DNA of 64,000 bases from the NCBI GenBank assembly GCA_035506295.1, contig DATJPR010000189.1, positions 1 to 64,000 on the forward strand. The letters run 5' to 3'. Each line of letters starts with the position of its first letter. The first letter of the stretch is position 1. Both the position numbers and the translations under genes were made by a program. Positions 26,680 to 35,254 of this stretch are shown in pieces. The stretch is from DATJPR01 sp035506295. Its GTDB lineage: Bacteria; Bacteroidota; Ignavibacteria; UBA10030; UBA6906. A model generated the notes under the pieces. The model ran no database searches, was not told the DNA's origin, and saw only the letters and a program-made list of their open reading frames with translations.

Positions 26680-29600
26680 CTATTTAGCCGTGGTGGTTGT
26701 CCGGCGCGGAACGGAGAAGGAGAAGCGCGTCCCTTGTCCGACAGTGGAATCGACCCAGATCTTCCCGCCGTGTCGCTCCACGATCTTTTTGACGATCGTG
26801 AGGCCGGCGCCCGTTCCCGGGAAGACTTCTGCCGGGTGCAGTCGTTGGAAAATGACGAAGATCTTCTCGAAATATTCCTGGGGAATGCCGATGCCGTTGT
26901 CCGCGATACAGAACGTATAAAACTCCCGCGAAGTCTCCACGGAGATGGTCACACGCGGGTGTTCGCTATTGTTGAACTTGATCCCGTTCGATATCAAATT
27001 CCGGAAGACCAGTCCCAGTTGAGTTCCGTTGTAGTGGACCGACGGGAGGGAGTCGGGAACCTCCACCGTAGCGCCGCGTTCCCGGATGCGGTATTCGAGG
27101 TCGCGGAGAACCGCGCTGACGACCTGCTTCGCATCGACCGTCGAAGTTTCGTAGCGCGCCCGGCCCACCCGGGACAACGTCAAAAGATCATCGATCAAAC
27201 GCTTGAGCCGCTCCGTTGCTTGAACGATCGAGCGGAGGTAGTCGACCGCCTCGGCATTCAGTTCGCCGGCGAACTCTTGCTGCACGACGGTGCTGTATCC
27301 TTCGATCGTGATCAGCGGCTCTTTCAGGTCGTGCGAAACGACGTACGTAAAATCGTCAAGGTCGCGGTTGCGCGCCTCGATTTCGGCCGCCTTCTCCAGC
27401 GTATCTTCATACAGGACAATACGATCGAGCGCTATGCCCGCCAAAGTACCAATACTTTGCGCGAGACGCAAGTCGCTCTCCTCGAAGGATGCATCCGACG
27501 ATCGGCAGACCGTAAATACGCCGTGCATGAGATCTTTGCCACGCACACTGACCGCAATACACTGACGGGAATCGCCTTCCCCCTCGTGGATCCCCTCACC
27601 TCTATCGATCAGCAAGCGGTCCTGTTCCCGGATCTCCGAAGGTAAGAGGCGCCCGCCGCCTGTCACGAACACGCGCGACGCGCGGAGTGCACCGTCATTC
27701 CCCGTTGCCGCGTACACGAACCGATCGTACTCGACGGAGTGGAGGACCTCTTCCGCGATCACGGCGATGACATGTTCGCTGTCCAGCGCTCCCGCGAGCG
27801 ACTCTCCCACCTTCGAAAGCGCCTGGACGCGATGCACCTGGGCCTGAATTTCGCCGTACAAGAGAGCATTCTGCACTGCAGGCCCGAGCTGATCCGCGAT
27901 CGGCTGCAGCACGCTGATGTCGTCGGGGGCAAACATCGTCTTCGTCTTTCCCGCGAGCTCGAGCGTGCCGATCACTCGTTCCTTGAGGATGACCGGGATG
28001 CTCATGTACGATGCGAATCCCGAGAAATAGCCGGGAAGCGTGTCACCGCTTTCATCCATATCGTTGTAGAGCACGGGCTCCCGCGTCTCGATGACCCTCT
28101 GCGCCGGCGTTCCTTCAACGGCCGCTGTATTGCCCGGCACCGGCCGGCCAGACCCTTCCGGCGTGAAACTCGCCACGATCTCGAGCGATTTCCCGTCCTT
28201 CGAGAGAAGGTCGAGCACGGCAACGTCGCAGGGAACGATGGCAATGATCTCCGCCGCAACCACGTCAAAAATAGCCGTGATGTCGAGCGACGCATTCGCC
28301 GCGCTGACAATCCTGTTGAGCATCACGACCTGGCGGTTGGTGCGGGCCAGCGTATCGGAGAGAGTCTTCCGTTCCGTGATGTTCCTCGCGATGTTCAACA
28401 TCGCGTAAGGTTCACCGGCGGCGTTCATGAGAAGCGACGTATTCAGGCTGATGGCCAGACGCCGTCCGTCGCGGGCCACCCAGTTCATGTCGAAGTCACG
28501 AAGCGATTTCTTTTCCCGCAGCGCGGTGATCCATCGCATGATCGTCCCGTATTCCTCATCCAGCAGCCAGGGATAGGGAAGATGCATGCCGATCGCTTCG
28601 TGGCGGGAGTATCCTGTGAGCCGCGTGAACTCCGTGTTCACTTCGGCGATCTTCCCTTGCAGGTCGGTGATGCTGAAGGCATCTCCCATCTTGTCGATCA
28701 CCGTCGCCATGATGGCATCCGACCCGGCGATGGTCACCGGGGCATCCACATCCCGCGGGTGCTTGTCCGCCTTTGCGGGACGCGATTCCTCAAGAATCTC
28801 TGTTATGTCGGTCACGAGACCGCGGATCGATGACAATCGTCCCTCGCCGTCGAACGAGTACCGGAAGTGGTCCCGCACCGTGCGTGGCTCCGCCTTCCCC
28901 TTCGGCAACATCCGGTACTGTACCTCCCCTTCCTTCTCCTCCGAGTGCTGTTTGCCGATCCGTGCGGCGTATGACGTACGATCATCCGGATGCACGCATT
29001 GCCGCCACAGATCCGGGTTCCGGTAAAATTCCACCGGTTCGTGACCGAGGAGCACCCTGACATTCCCCGTGAGAAGCACGAACGCTCCGTCAGCTCCGAG
29101 CTCATACGCGACCCCGGACAGCGAGTCGAGGAGCACGCGCTCCCGGTGTTCATTCTCGCCAAGCTTCGTGTAGCGCACGGCGAAATCCACCGCTTCCCCT
29201 GCTTCACGGGAGAGTCGCTCTTGAAAAGCCTGAGTCAGTTCGGACGCATCGATGGACTTCCGAGAACAGAGCAGGAGCATGCCACGCAGGGAGCCGCGGG
29301 CAGCAAGCGGGAGGTACACCATGGTTCGGAATCCCGCGGATTCGAAGAGGACCTTGTACGGAAGATGCGCCGGGTAGTTTTCAAGCTGGAGATGAAGCGG
29401 CGCCTGCGTGCGCGCCACGAACCCGGTGATCCCTTCCTGGAGCGATTGCGATTCCAGCGTACCAAAGGCCGTCTCCGGGATGTTCTCGACCGCCGCAACG
29501 TGCAAGGAGCCGTCGGGCGTTACGGCTTCGTAGCCGATACCGGCATCAAGGCCGAGATATTTCAAAGAAGAGAAGAGCAAGGCGCGTATGCATGCCGCGG

Positions 29601-31443
29601 GCTCCAGCTCGACCCTGCCCGCCGCCAGGATCTTCTCAAGACGTCCGTGCTCGTCAAGCTTCTCCCTCAACTCCTGGGTCGACGTCAGCTTCCCGGTGAC
29701 ATTCCGAAGGTAGGCTATTCCTGCGGGCTCATCGTTGAACAGGATCCGCTGGACGGCCGCCTCCAGGCGGAGCGGTTTCCCCTCTCGCACAGCGATGGAG
29801 AATTCAAACGTGTCACTCTCGCCCGTTTCAAGGCTCTCCGCGCCCAACCGCGAAGGGACGGCGCGGCGATCGCGCGGCACGATGAAGTCGGCGATCGGTC
29901 TGCTGATTCCCTCCTCTGCGGTCCCGAGTCCGAAGAGGGAAGCGCAGCCCCGATTGAACCAGAGAATCTCCCCCTGCCGCACGACGAGCGACGGGGCGAC
30001 GTCCACATCGGCGATCGCGCGGAGCGACGCGGAATTCTGTTCGAGTTCCCGGATTCGTTGCTCGCGCCTTGTGTTGTCGAAGATGGAAACAAGCACCGCG
30101 TTTCGGTCGCCGCCTGAGATCCTGTTCGCCACGATATCGATGAGACGCGAGGAGCCATCAGCGAAACCGAGCCGGATTCCCGTGAGTGTGCGCTCCGCCG
30201 GACCATTCGCGTCGCCAACATGACCGAGCGACCGTCCGACCGCAGCCAACTCGCGACCGAACAATTGCTGGAACGTCGGATCCGCATTCCCGGCGAGCGT
30301 GCCGGCAAACAGCTCACGAAAAGCATGGTTCGCCTCCTTGAGCTTTCGACCGGCAAAGACGGCCTGCGGCAGCGGAGAGGTCTGGAACCGCCTTGCGGCT
30401 TCTTCGACCTGAGCCTTAAGTTCTCGTTCCGACTTCCTGACCCCGGTCGCCTCATGCATCGTCGCCACAGCAAGATGGGACTGGAGAAGCGTTCCGGCAA
30501 TATCCACAGAGATCGTTTCTCCACCCTGCCGACGCAAGGTGATGCGGTCGGATACTTTCCTGCGTGTCAGAAGCAAGGCCAGAAGCCGAAGAGCATGCCG
30601 GAGATCGGCAGCGTCGACGTACTCCCGGAATCCTGTCGCCTGGAATTCATCTACCGACATGCCGAGAATCTCAAGTGCCTTCCGGTTGGCTTCCTTGTAC
30701 GTTCCTTGCGGATCGAAGAGAATCATGCCTTCGCCGGCGTCGACAAATGCACGACGATACAATTCCCGGAGGGCATCAGATTCTGGAAACTCTTTCCCTG
30801 GGACCGGGAGGACGGGTCCGGAAACTTTGAACGTCGTCTCCGAAACCTTCACGGGTCTTGGAAGCCGCGACAAGGCGTCGCACCCGGGAGGAGCCTTCGC
30901 AAACTGAAGATACAGCCACGGTCCGACAGCGAACACCTGAATCTGGATCGTTGCGTTTTCGAGGAGATCGCCGAACTCTCCTGAGGAGACCAGCCGTTGC
31001 GGGACGCAGGCGATCGCGGAGCAGCGAATCTTGTGAAGGCCCGAGATGGTCTCGTGGAGGAGTCGGCCCGCTAGGCGCGGCCGGGCCATCCAGTCGGGAA
31101 GAGTCCCTGTCGCGTCGAGGAGGAACGTGTTCGAAGTGGGGAGGCTTTGAATACTGCTCTTCAATGCGGCAGCAGTGCGGTGTGCGCCGGGGAAAACGAT
31201 CGGGGAACCTGGAAGACTTCTCTGTTTCGAAGGATGATTGACCGCAGCAACTGCCGCAGCGAATCCCTGGACAAAGGGGGTCGGGTCAAGATGATCGGGG
31301 ATAACGCATACCGTCGTGCCCGCCGGAGGGAGAATGCGTAGGATATCCTGCGGCGTCGACAATTCGACAGTTAGAATGTCATCGTTCGGAGTTTCCAAGG
31401 AAGCCATGAACACCATGCGAGAGCCGGTCTGACCGGGCGGCAT
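26680..31443 (-). CDS. Cytosolic multi-PAS/GAF sensor histidine kinase
   Basis: 1587 residues from the ATG at 31443. The N-terminal ~200 residues form an unrecognised domain. They are followed by several PAS domains (for example LYRRAFVDAGEGMILFD and VIDKMGDAFSITD) and at least three GAF-like domains (AACIRALLFSSLKYLGLDAG; FDVVAAEIIAIVPCDVAVLD; VIAVIAEEVLHSVEYDRF). The kinase core comes last, with SHDLKEPLITIEG and the HATPase boxes ISNGIKFNN, IADNGIGIP and GTGAGLTIVKKI. No membrane helix is evident, so it should sense cytoplasmic signals. The chosen ATG overlaps the TPM-gene stop by one base (TGATG); an ATG at 31407 is a good alternative. The Arg-rich frame further upstream is only the opposite reading of the glycine-rich TPM tail. 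Confidence 0.85.
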   Translation of the reverse strand: MPPGQTGSRMVFMASLETPNDDILTVELSTPQDILRILPPAGTTVCVIPDHLDPTPFVQGFAAAVAAVNHPSKQRSLPGSPIVFPGAHRTAAALKSSIQSLPTSNTFLLDATGTLPDWMARPRLAGRLLHETISGLHKIRCSAIACVPQRLVSSGEFGDLLENATIQIQVFAVGPWLYLQFAKAPPGCDALSRLPRPVKVSETTFKVSGPVLPVPGKEFPESDALRELYRRAFVDAGEGMILFDPQGTYKEANRKALEILGMSVDEFQATGFREYVDAADLRHALRLLALLLTRRKVSDRITLRRQGGETISVDIAGTLLQSHLAVATMHEATGVRKSERELKAQVEEAARRFQTSPLPQAVFAGRKLKEANHAFRELFAGTLAGNADPTFQQLFGRELAAVGRSLGHVGDANGPAERTLTGIRLGFADGSSRLIDIVANRISGGDRNAVLVSIFDNTRREQRIRELEQNSASLRAIADVDVAPSLVVRQGEILWFNRGCASLFGLGTAEEGISRPIADFIVPRDRRAVPSRLGAESLETGESDTFEFSIAVREGKPLRLEAAVQRILFNDEPAGIAYLRNVTGKLTSTQELREKLDEHGRLEKILAAGRVELEPAACIRALLFSSLKYLGLDAGIGYEAVTPDGSLHVAAVENIPETAFGTLESQSLQEGITGFVARTQAPLHLQLENYPAHLPYKVLFESAGFRTMVYLPLAARGSLRGMLLLCSRKSIDASELTQAFQERLSREAGEAVDFAVRYTKLGENEHRERVLLDSLSGVAYELGADGAFVLLTGNVRVLLGHEPVEFYRNPDLWRQCVHPDDRTSYAARIGKQHSEEKEGEVQYRMLPKGKAEPRTVRDHFRYSFDGEGRLSSIRGLVTDITEILEESRPAKADKHPRDVDAPVTIAGSDAIMATVIDKMGDAFSITDLQGKIAEVNTEFTRLTGYSRHEAIGMHLPYPWLLDEEYGTIMRWITALREKKSLRDFDMNWVARDGRRLAISLNTSLLMNAAGEPYAMLNIARNITERKTLSDTLARTNRQVVMLNRIVSAANASLDITAIFDVVAAEIIAIVPCDVAVLDLLSKDGKSLEIVASFTPEGSGRPVPGNTAAVEGTPAQRVIETREPVLYNDMDESGDTLPGYFSGFASYMSIPVILKERVIGTLELAGKTKTMFAPDDISVLQPIADQLGPAVQNALLYGEIQAQVHRVQALSKVGESLAGALDSEHVIAVIAEEVLHSVEYDRFVYAATGNDGALRASRVFVTGGGRLLPSEIREQDRLLIDRGEGIHEGEGDSRQCIAVSVRGKDLMHGVFTVCRSSDASFEESDLRLAQSIGTLAGIALDRIVLYEDTLEKAAEIEARNRDLDDFTYVVSHDLKEPLITIEGYSTVVQQEFAGELNAEAVDYLRSIVQATERLKRLIDDLLTLSRVGRARYETSTVDAKQVVSAVLRDLEYRIRERGATVEVPDSLPSVHYNGTQLGLVFRNLISNGIKFNNSEHPRVTISVETSREFYTFCIADNGIGIPQEYFEKIFVIFQRLHPAEVFPGTGAGLTIVKKIVERHGGKIWVDSTVGQGTRFSFSVPRRTTTTAK

Positions 31444-32174
31444 CACCAGCCGCCGCTCGCACCTCCGCCGCCGAATGATCCCCCGCCGCCGCTGAACCCT
31501 CCGAATCCTCCTCCTCCGCCAAATCCGCCGCCTCGTCCGCTCCCCCACCCGCCCCACATCATCGGGCCGAATCCCCCGAAGAAGGTTCGCCGGGGGCGAA
31601 TGATATTTCGGATGAACGCAAAGACAACGAAGAACAGCACGACGAACGGGATGATGTTGCCGGTTCGTTCCTGGCGACTCTTCTTTTCTGCTTTGTACTC
31701 GCCCCTGGTCGCGAGCATGATCGCGTCAATGCCGGCACTGATCCCCCCGAAATAGTCCCCGTCCCGGAAGCGGGGCGAGATCTCGCGTCGGATGATCTGC
31801 CCGGACAGTATGTCGGGGAGGGCCCCTTCCAGTCCGTAGCCAACCTCGATCCGCATCTTCCGATCATCCTTGGCGACAAGCAGGAGCACTCCGTTGTTCC
31901 GGTCCTTTGCGCCGATCTTGTTTTCTTCCGTGACCTTAAGCGAATAATCCTCGATCGCCTCGTCCCCGATGGTTGGGACCATCAGCACTACAACCTGATT
32001 GGACGTTGAATCGTCGAAGGCCCGAAGCCTGGCACTCAGGAGGTCCACCTGTCCGGCGTCGAGAGTGCCGGTCAGGTCGGTCACGTAACGGGTGAGCTTG
32101 GGAACCTGGGCATCGTCGGCAACAGCGACGAGGACACAACCGAGTAGTGCCGCGATCAGGAATCGGATTCTCAT
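31443..32174 (-). CDS. TPM-domain (YgcG/DUF477) membrane protein
   Basis: 243 residues from the ATG at 32174, which begins a signal peptide (MRIRFLIAALLGCVLVAV). The TPM domain contains LTRYVTDLTGTLDAGQ, VLMVPTIGDEAIEDY, GVLLLVAKDDRKMRIEVGYGLEG and the typical IRREISPRFRDGDYFGG. A single membrane helix follows (IIPFVVLFFVVFAFI), then a glycine/serine-rich tail. The TPM fold is linked to photosystem repair in plants and to envelope functions in bacteria. It follows lemA, the classic pairing for these two families. Confidence 0.9.
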   Translation of the reverse strand: MRIRFLIAALLGCVLVAVADDAQVPKLTRYVTDLTGTLDAGQVDLLSARLRAFDDSTSNQVVVLMVPTIGDEAIEDYSLKVTEENKIGAKDRNNGVLLLVAKDDRKMRIEVGYGLEGALPDILSGQIIRREISPRFRDGDYFGGISAGIDAIMLATRGEYKAEKKSRQERTGNIIPFVVLFFVVFAFIRNIIRPRRTFFGGFGPMMWGGWGSGRGGGFGGGGGFGGFSGGGGSFGGGGASGGW

Positions 32175-32232
32175 CGGAGAAGGAAACTTGGATTTACACT
32201 GGAATTCAAAAAGGCCAGGAGAAGGAAGTAGA

Positions 32233-32297
32233 ACGTAGGAAGTAGAAAGAAAGAATCGCATCATCTTTCTTCCTACGTCATTCTTTCTACTTCCTAC
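32233..32297. repeat. Intergenic inverted repeat with ACTTCCT-type units
   Basis: Two perfect 17-base arms, gtaggaagtagaaagaa (32235-32251) and its complement (32281-32297), enclose a second inverted pair (acgtaggaag 32233-32242 with cttcctacgt 32269-32278). Each arm holds repeated GGAAGTAGAA-type units. It lies between lemA and the TPM gene and could fold in either strand. No long T-run follows, so a plain terminator is unlikely. Confidence 0.75.
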
Positions 32298-32312
32298 TCT
32301 TGGCGTTTCTTG

Positions 32313-32921
32313 TTAGAAGCTGACCTTCGGCGCGTTTTCCGCACCTTCCTTGGCCTGGAAATACTGCTTCTCATGAAACCCCGTGATGCCGGCGATCATA
32401 GAAGCCGGGAACCTTCTGATCGTCGTGTTGTAGTTCTGAACCGTCTGATTGAACCTCTGGCGTTCGACGGCAATGCGATTTTCCGTGCCTTCGAGTTGGG
32501 TCTGGAGCGCCATGAAATTCTCGTTCGATTTCAGGTTCGGGTAATTCTCCGAAACGGCGAGCAGACGGGATAGTGCGCCGGAAAGCTGGTCCTGGGCAGC
32601 CTGGAACCGCTGGAATGCTTGCGGATCGTCCAGCACCTCCTTGGTGACGGTGATTTGTCCCACTTTTGCGCGAGCTTCCGTGACACCCAGAAGCACATCC
32701 TTTTCCTGCGTAGCGTATCCTTTGACGGTGTTCACCAGGTTAGGGATCAGGTCCGCACGGCGTTGATATTGGCTTTCCACCTGACTCCAGGACGATCGGA
32801 CGCCCTCATCCAGAGAAACAAGAGAGTTATAGACGCCCAGGCCCCAACCGACCAGAACGATTGCGACAAGAGCGATGACACCGACGACAAGAGCCGCAAT
32901 AAGGCATCCACGTGATTTCAT
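32313..32921 (-). CDS. lemA: LemA family protein
   Basis: 202 residues: one N-terminal membrane helix (about residues 7-29) followed by the LemA helical domain. Its hallmark runs WSQVESQYQRRADLIPNLV, then VKGYATQEKDVLLGVTEARA, and ends near FPASMIAGITGFHEKQYF. The biochemical role is not established; LemA is an inner-membrane protein often encoded beside TPM/YgcG proteins, as here. GGAG precedes the ATG at 32921. It heads a minus-strand row that continues through the TPM gene, the kinase, receiver, nitrilase and barrel genes. Confidence 0.93.
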   Translation of the reverse strand: MKSRGCLIAALVVGVIALVAIVLVGWGLGVYNSLVSLDEGVRSSWSQVESQYQRRADLIPNLVNTVKGYATQEKDVLLGVTEARAKVGQITVTKEVLDDPQAFQRFQAAQDQLSGALSRLLAVSENYPNLKSNENFMALQTQLEGTENRIAVERQRFNQTVQNYNTTIRRFPASMIAGITGFHEKQYFQAKEGAENAPKVSF

Positions 32922-33000
32922 TTCTACTCCAGAAGGTTGCGTGGAAGAATAAGGGGGTACCTGTGCAAAGTACCAAAATCACGGCCTGGATTCAACAACA

Positions 33001-33025
33001 AAAGGAAGCCGGGCGGCTTCCTTTT
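33001..33025 (-). terminator. Rho-independent terminator after the small barrel-protein gene
   Basis: A perfect 10-base stem (aaaggaagcc / ggcttccttt) with a four-base loop. On the minus strand it is followed by TTTGTTGTTG, 34 bases after the stop of the gene at 33059. On the plus strand the tail is TTTTG, so it may work both ways. Confidence 0.75.
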
Positions 33026-33058
33026 GCTATTGTTCTGCATTTGCGATCGACGAGGCGA

Positions 33059-33610
33059 TCAAAGCTTGTAGGAGATCCCTGCGGTGAGGATGCCTGCGCC
33101 GTAGCCGAGCTCGGCGAACACGCCGAACTTGGGAGAGAAGTAGTACCGGCCGCCGACAAACGCGCCAAACAGCATGTAGCTGGCTGATGCGCTGGAATAG
33201 TACGGCTGAGCCTGGGATCCGTTCCACGAAGCGGAAACAACGTTGTACCCGAGAAGAATGCCGGCGTACGCATCGATGTTCTTGTTGTCCTCGAGGAAAT
33301 GGTATGCGCCGCGTGCACCGATCACGATATACGTGTACTTCCAGCTATAGCCGAATCCGAAATCGTCAGTCGAGCTGGCGTATCCGACAATTCCACCCAC
33401 GGAAATCTTCGGCACGTCGAGACCATAGTCGAAGCCCAGGCTGATCGTGGGCATGCTCGTGGATCCGTACAGCCCTCCGAGACCACCAAACCCGATTCCC
33501 GCCGACACGACCTTGTCCCCTTTGTTGTACGCGTTGGATTGGGCAAACATCGGTGTGGCGACCAGGACAAGACAGAGAAGCATCGCAAGAATTGCAAGCA
33601 GTTGTTTCAT
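33059..33610 (-). CDS. Small predicted outer-membrane barrel protein
   Basis: 183 residues with a signal peptide (MKQLLAILAMLLCLVLVATP, cleavage after MFAQ). Eight or so amphipathic strands follow (SAGIGFGGLGGLYGS, ISLGFDYGLDVPKISVGG, YIVIGARGAYHFLED, FGVFAELGYGAGILTAGISY), in the style of OmpW/OmpA-like or outer_membrane_beta-brl proteins. AAGGGAAA precedes the ATG. It is a single-gene unit with a -35/-10 pair at 33741-33769 and a terminator at 33001-33025. No substrate can be inferred. Confidence 0.78.
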   Translation of the reverse strand: MKQLLAILAMLLCLVLVATPMFAQSNAYNKGDKVVSAGIGFGGLGGLYGSTSMPTISLGFDYGLDVPKISVGGIVGYASSTDDFGFGYSWKYTYIVIGARGAYHFLEDNKNIDAYAGILLGYNVVSASWNGSQAQPYYSSASASYMLFGAFVGGRYYFSPKFGVFAELGYGAGILTAGISYKL

Positions 33611-33740
33611 TGCAATTTCCCTTCGGGAACGTGAATTGATATGGATGGATTATTGGAGACGCGATTTCGCCTGACCTAATTACCCGCGCAAATCGGCCAC
33701 ACACAAGGGCAGGGGTTCCCCCATTAGGTTGAGGTGCCGT

Positions 33741-33769
33741 ATGGTAATGAAAAATATAAGATTTGTCAA
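33741..33769 (-). promoter_or_regulatory. Promoter of the small barrel-protein gene
   Basis: On the minus strand, TTGACA (33769-33764) and TACCAT (33746-33741) are 17 bases apart. Transcription would start near 33735, giving a 5' leader of about 125 bases ahead of the ATG at 33610. Confidence 0.55.
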
Positions 33770-33781
33770 GACGGGGAAGGC

Positions 33782-33810
33782 TTGACTGACGTTCGGTGAA
33801 TCCTTATCAT
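33782..33810 (+). promoter_or_regulatory. Promoter of the SAM riboswitch-metB transcript
   Basis: TTGACT (33782-33787) and TATCAT (33805-33810) are 17 bases apart, about 28 bases ahead of the riboswitch P1 stem. It stands back to back with the minus-strand promoter at 33741-33769. Confidence 0.6.
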
Positions 33811-33837
33811 GAAAAAGCGACACCCCCCCAATCGCAA

Positions 33838-33945
33838 TCATCAAGAACGGCCGAGGGAACAGGCCCGAGGACGCCGTAGCAACCAGTCTGCGCACATTTG
33901 GCCAGATGCTGGTGCTAACTCCTGCCCCACTCCGGGGACAGATGA
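33838..33945 (+). ncRNA. SAM-I (S-box) riboswitch aptamer
   Basis: The core S-box landmarks are present in order: TCATC AAGA (33838 on), CCGAGGGAACAGGCCC (33851-33866), GCAACC (33879-33884), GGTGCTAACTCCTGC (33911-33925), and the closing GATGAG (33941-33946), which pairs with the opening TCATC as helix P1. It binds S-adenosylmethionine and would switch off the methionine-pathway gene at 34024. The downstream strand (AGAAGA, 33945-33950) can pair with TCTTCT (33974-33979) of the terminator stem, giving the alternative structure such a switch needs. Confidence 0.88.
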
Positions 33946-33968
33946 GAAGAAGACGCAGACATCTTCCG

Positions 33969-34000
33969 ATGCCTCTTCTGATCATCAGAAGGGGCATTTT
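33969..34000 (+). terminator. Riboswitch-controlled terminator hairpin
   Basis: Arms atgcctcttctgat (33969-33982) and atcagaaggggcat (33984-33997) pair with one mismatch or wobble and are followed by TTTT. Placed between the SAM-I aptamer and the ribosome-binding site (AGGGAG), this is the expression platform. Confidence 0.8.
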
Positions 34001-34023
34001 CGTTCATCTCAAGGGAGATCTGC

Positions 34024-35163
34024 ATGCGATTCACAACGTGTACCGTGCACTCGGGCGTCGACAAGGACGCCACCTTCAATAGTGTTACCACTCCGCTGTA
34101 TCAAACCTCGACCTTCCGTTTTCTCGAACCCGGAAAGACGTCGGGCTACGACTACACGAGGACGGCGAACCCTACGCGAACAGCCCTCGAGGAAAATATC
34201 GCCGCGCTGGAAGGCGGGCTTTCAGCAGCCGCAGTGGCGACCGGGATGGCGGCGGTCACCACTGCCCTTCATTTCCTGAAGTCCGGAGATCATCTCCTTT
34301 GTACTCACGACTGTTACGGAGGGACGGAGCGAATCCTTCGTCTCTACCGGGAGCAGTTCGGGATCGAGGTGGAATGGATCGATATGTCTGATCTTGCAGG
34401 CGTTCGACGTGCAATACGCCCGACGACCCGGGGGATCTGGATCGAGACGCCCAGCAATCCCCTTCTCCGGGTAATCGACATCGCCGCCCTCACTGCCCTG
34501 GCCCATGGGCATGGAGCACTGGCGTTCATCGACAACACGTTCCTCTCTCCGTATTTCCAGCGTCCGTTCGAATTCGGCGCGGACATCATCATCCATTCAA
34601 CGACGAAGTATCTCAACGGCCATAGCGACGTCGTGGGTGGCGCCGTCGTCGTCCGTACGCCTGCGCACGCGGAACGACTCCGATTTCTCACCAACGCTCT
34701 CGGTCAAGGTGCTTCCCCCTTCGATTGCTGGCTTGTTCTGCGCGGCATCAAAACGCTCGTTCCAAGGATGAAAGCTCACGAGCACAACGCCGCAGCGGTC
34801 GCAGAGTTTCTGTCAGGTCATAGAAATGTCCGGAAGGTCTTCTATCCCGGCCTGCCGGATCACCCGGGACATGAACTCGCGAAACGTCAACAGAAGGGGT
34901 TCGGCGGAATGGTGTCGTTCGAAGTCGATGGTGGGGAAAAAGAGGTGAACCGTGCACTTCGAAATGTGCACATATTTACACTTGCCGAATCGCTGGGCGG
35001 TGTGGAATCCCTCGTTGAGCACCCGGTGACTATGAGCCACGGATCGATGGAGCCGGCTCGTCGCGACGCAGCCGGGATCAACGCGAGAGTGATACGGCTT
35101 TCGGTAGGGATCGAAGATGAAGCCGACTTGCTGGAAGATCTGGAGCAAGCGCTGAACTTTTAG
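34024..35163 (+). CDS. metB: Cystathionine gamma-synthase-type PLP enzyme
   Basis: 379 residues of the Cys/Met-metabolism PLP family. The family start is TLYQTSTFRF-like (TPLYQTSTFRF), the cofactor-binding tyrosine region is GYDYTRTANPTR, and the PLP lysine is in HSTTKYLNGHSDVVGG (about residue 198). Later come GASPFDCWLVLRGIKTL and the substrate-binding SLGGVESLVEHP. It would join an activated homoserine with cysteine, or with sulfide, on the way to methionine. The SAM-I riboswitch immediately upstream supports a biosynthetic role over cystathionine breakdown, but MetB, MetZ and lyase activities cannot be separated by eye. AGGGAG precedes the ATG by eight bases. Confidence 0.9.
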   Translation: MRFTTCTVHSGVDKDATFNSVTTPLYQTSTFRFLEPGKTSGYDYTRTANPTRTALEENIAALEGGLSAAAVATGMAAVTTALHFLKSGDHLLCTHDCYGGTERILRLYREQFGIEVEWIDMSDLAGVRRAIRPTTRGIWIETPSNPLLRVIDIAALTALAHGHGALAFIDNTFLSPYFQRPFEFGADIIIHSTTKYLNGHSDVVGGAVVVRTPAHAERLRFLTNALGQGASPFDCWLVLRGIKTLVPRMKAHEHNAAAVAEFLSGHRNVRKVFYPGLPDHPGHELAKRQQKGFGGMVSFEVDGGEKEVNRALRNVHIFTLAESLGGVESLVEHPVTMSHGSMEPARRDAAGINARVIRLSVGIEDEADLLEDLEQALNF

Positions 35164-35203
35164 ACACCGCGCCCTGTGCTTCCCTTCTCCCAATCTCTCT
35201 GTC

Positions 35204-35237
35204 TCCCCCTCCATGCAAAGAGATGGGGAGAGGGGGA
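35204..35237. repeat. Small GC-rich intergenic inverted repeat
   Basis: Arms tccccctc (35204-35211) and gaggggga (35230-35237) surround catgcaaagagatgggga, with further partial pairing inside (ccat/atgg). It lies between the convergent metB and GH35 genes. There is no T-run, so it is not a standard terminator. Confidence 0.5.
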
Positions 35238-35254
35238 AAACGGAGAATTGATGA

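Noticed and set aside
31444..31557. Arg-rich N-terminal extension of the large kinase
   Set aside because: It is the out-of-frame reading of the glycine-rich tail of the TPM gene; the ATG at 31443 overlapping the TPM stop is more natural.
33611..33837. Short open frames in the region before the riboswitch
   Set aside because: No ribosome-binding sites or domain signals; the stretch is explained by two promoters, a 5' leader and the riboswitch.
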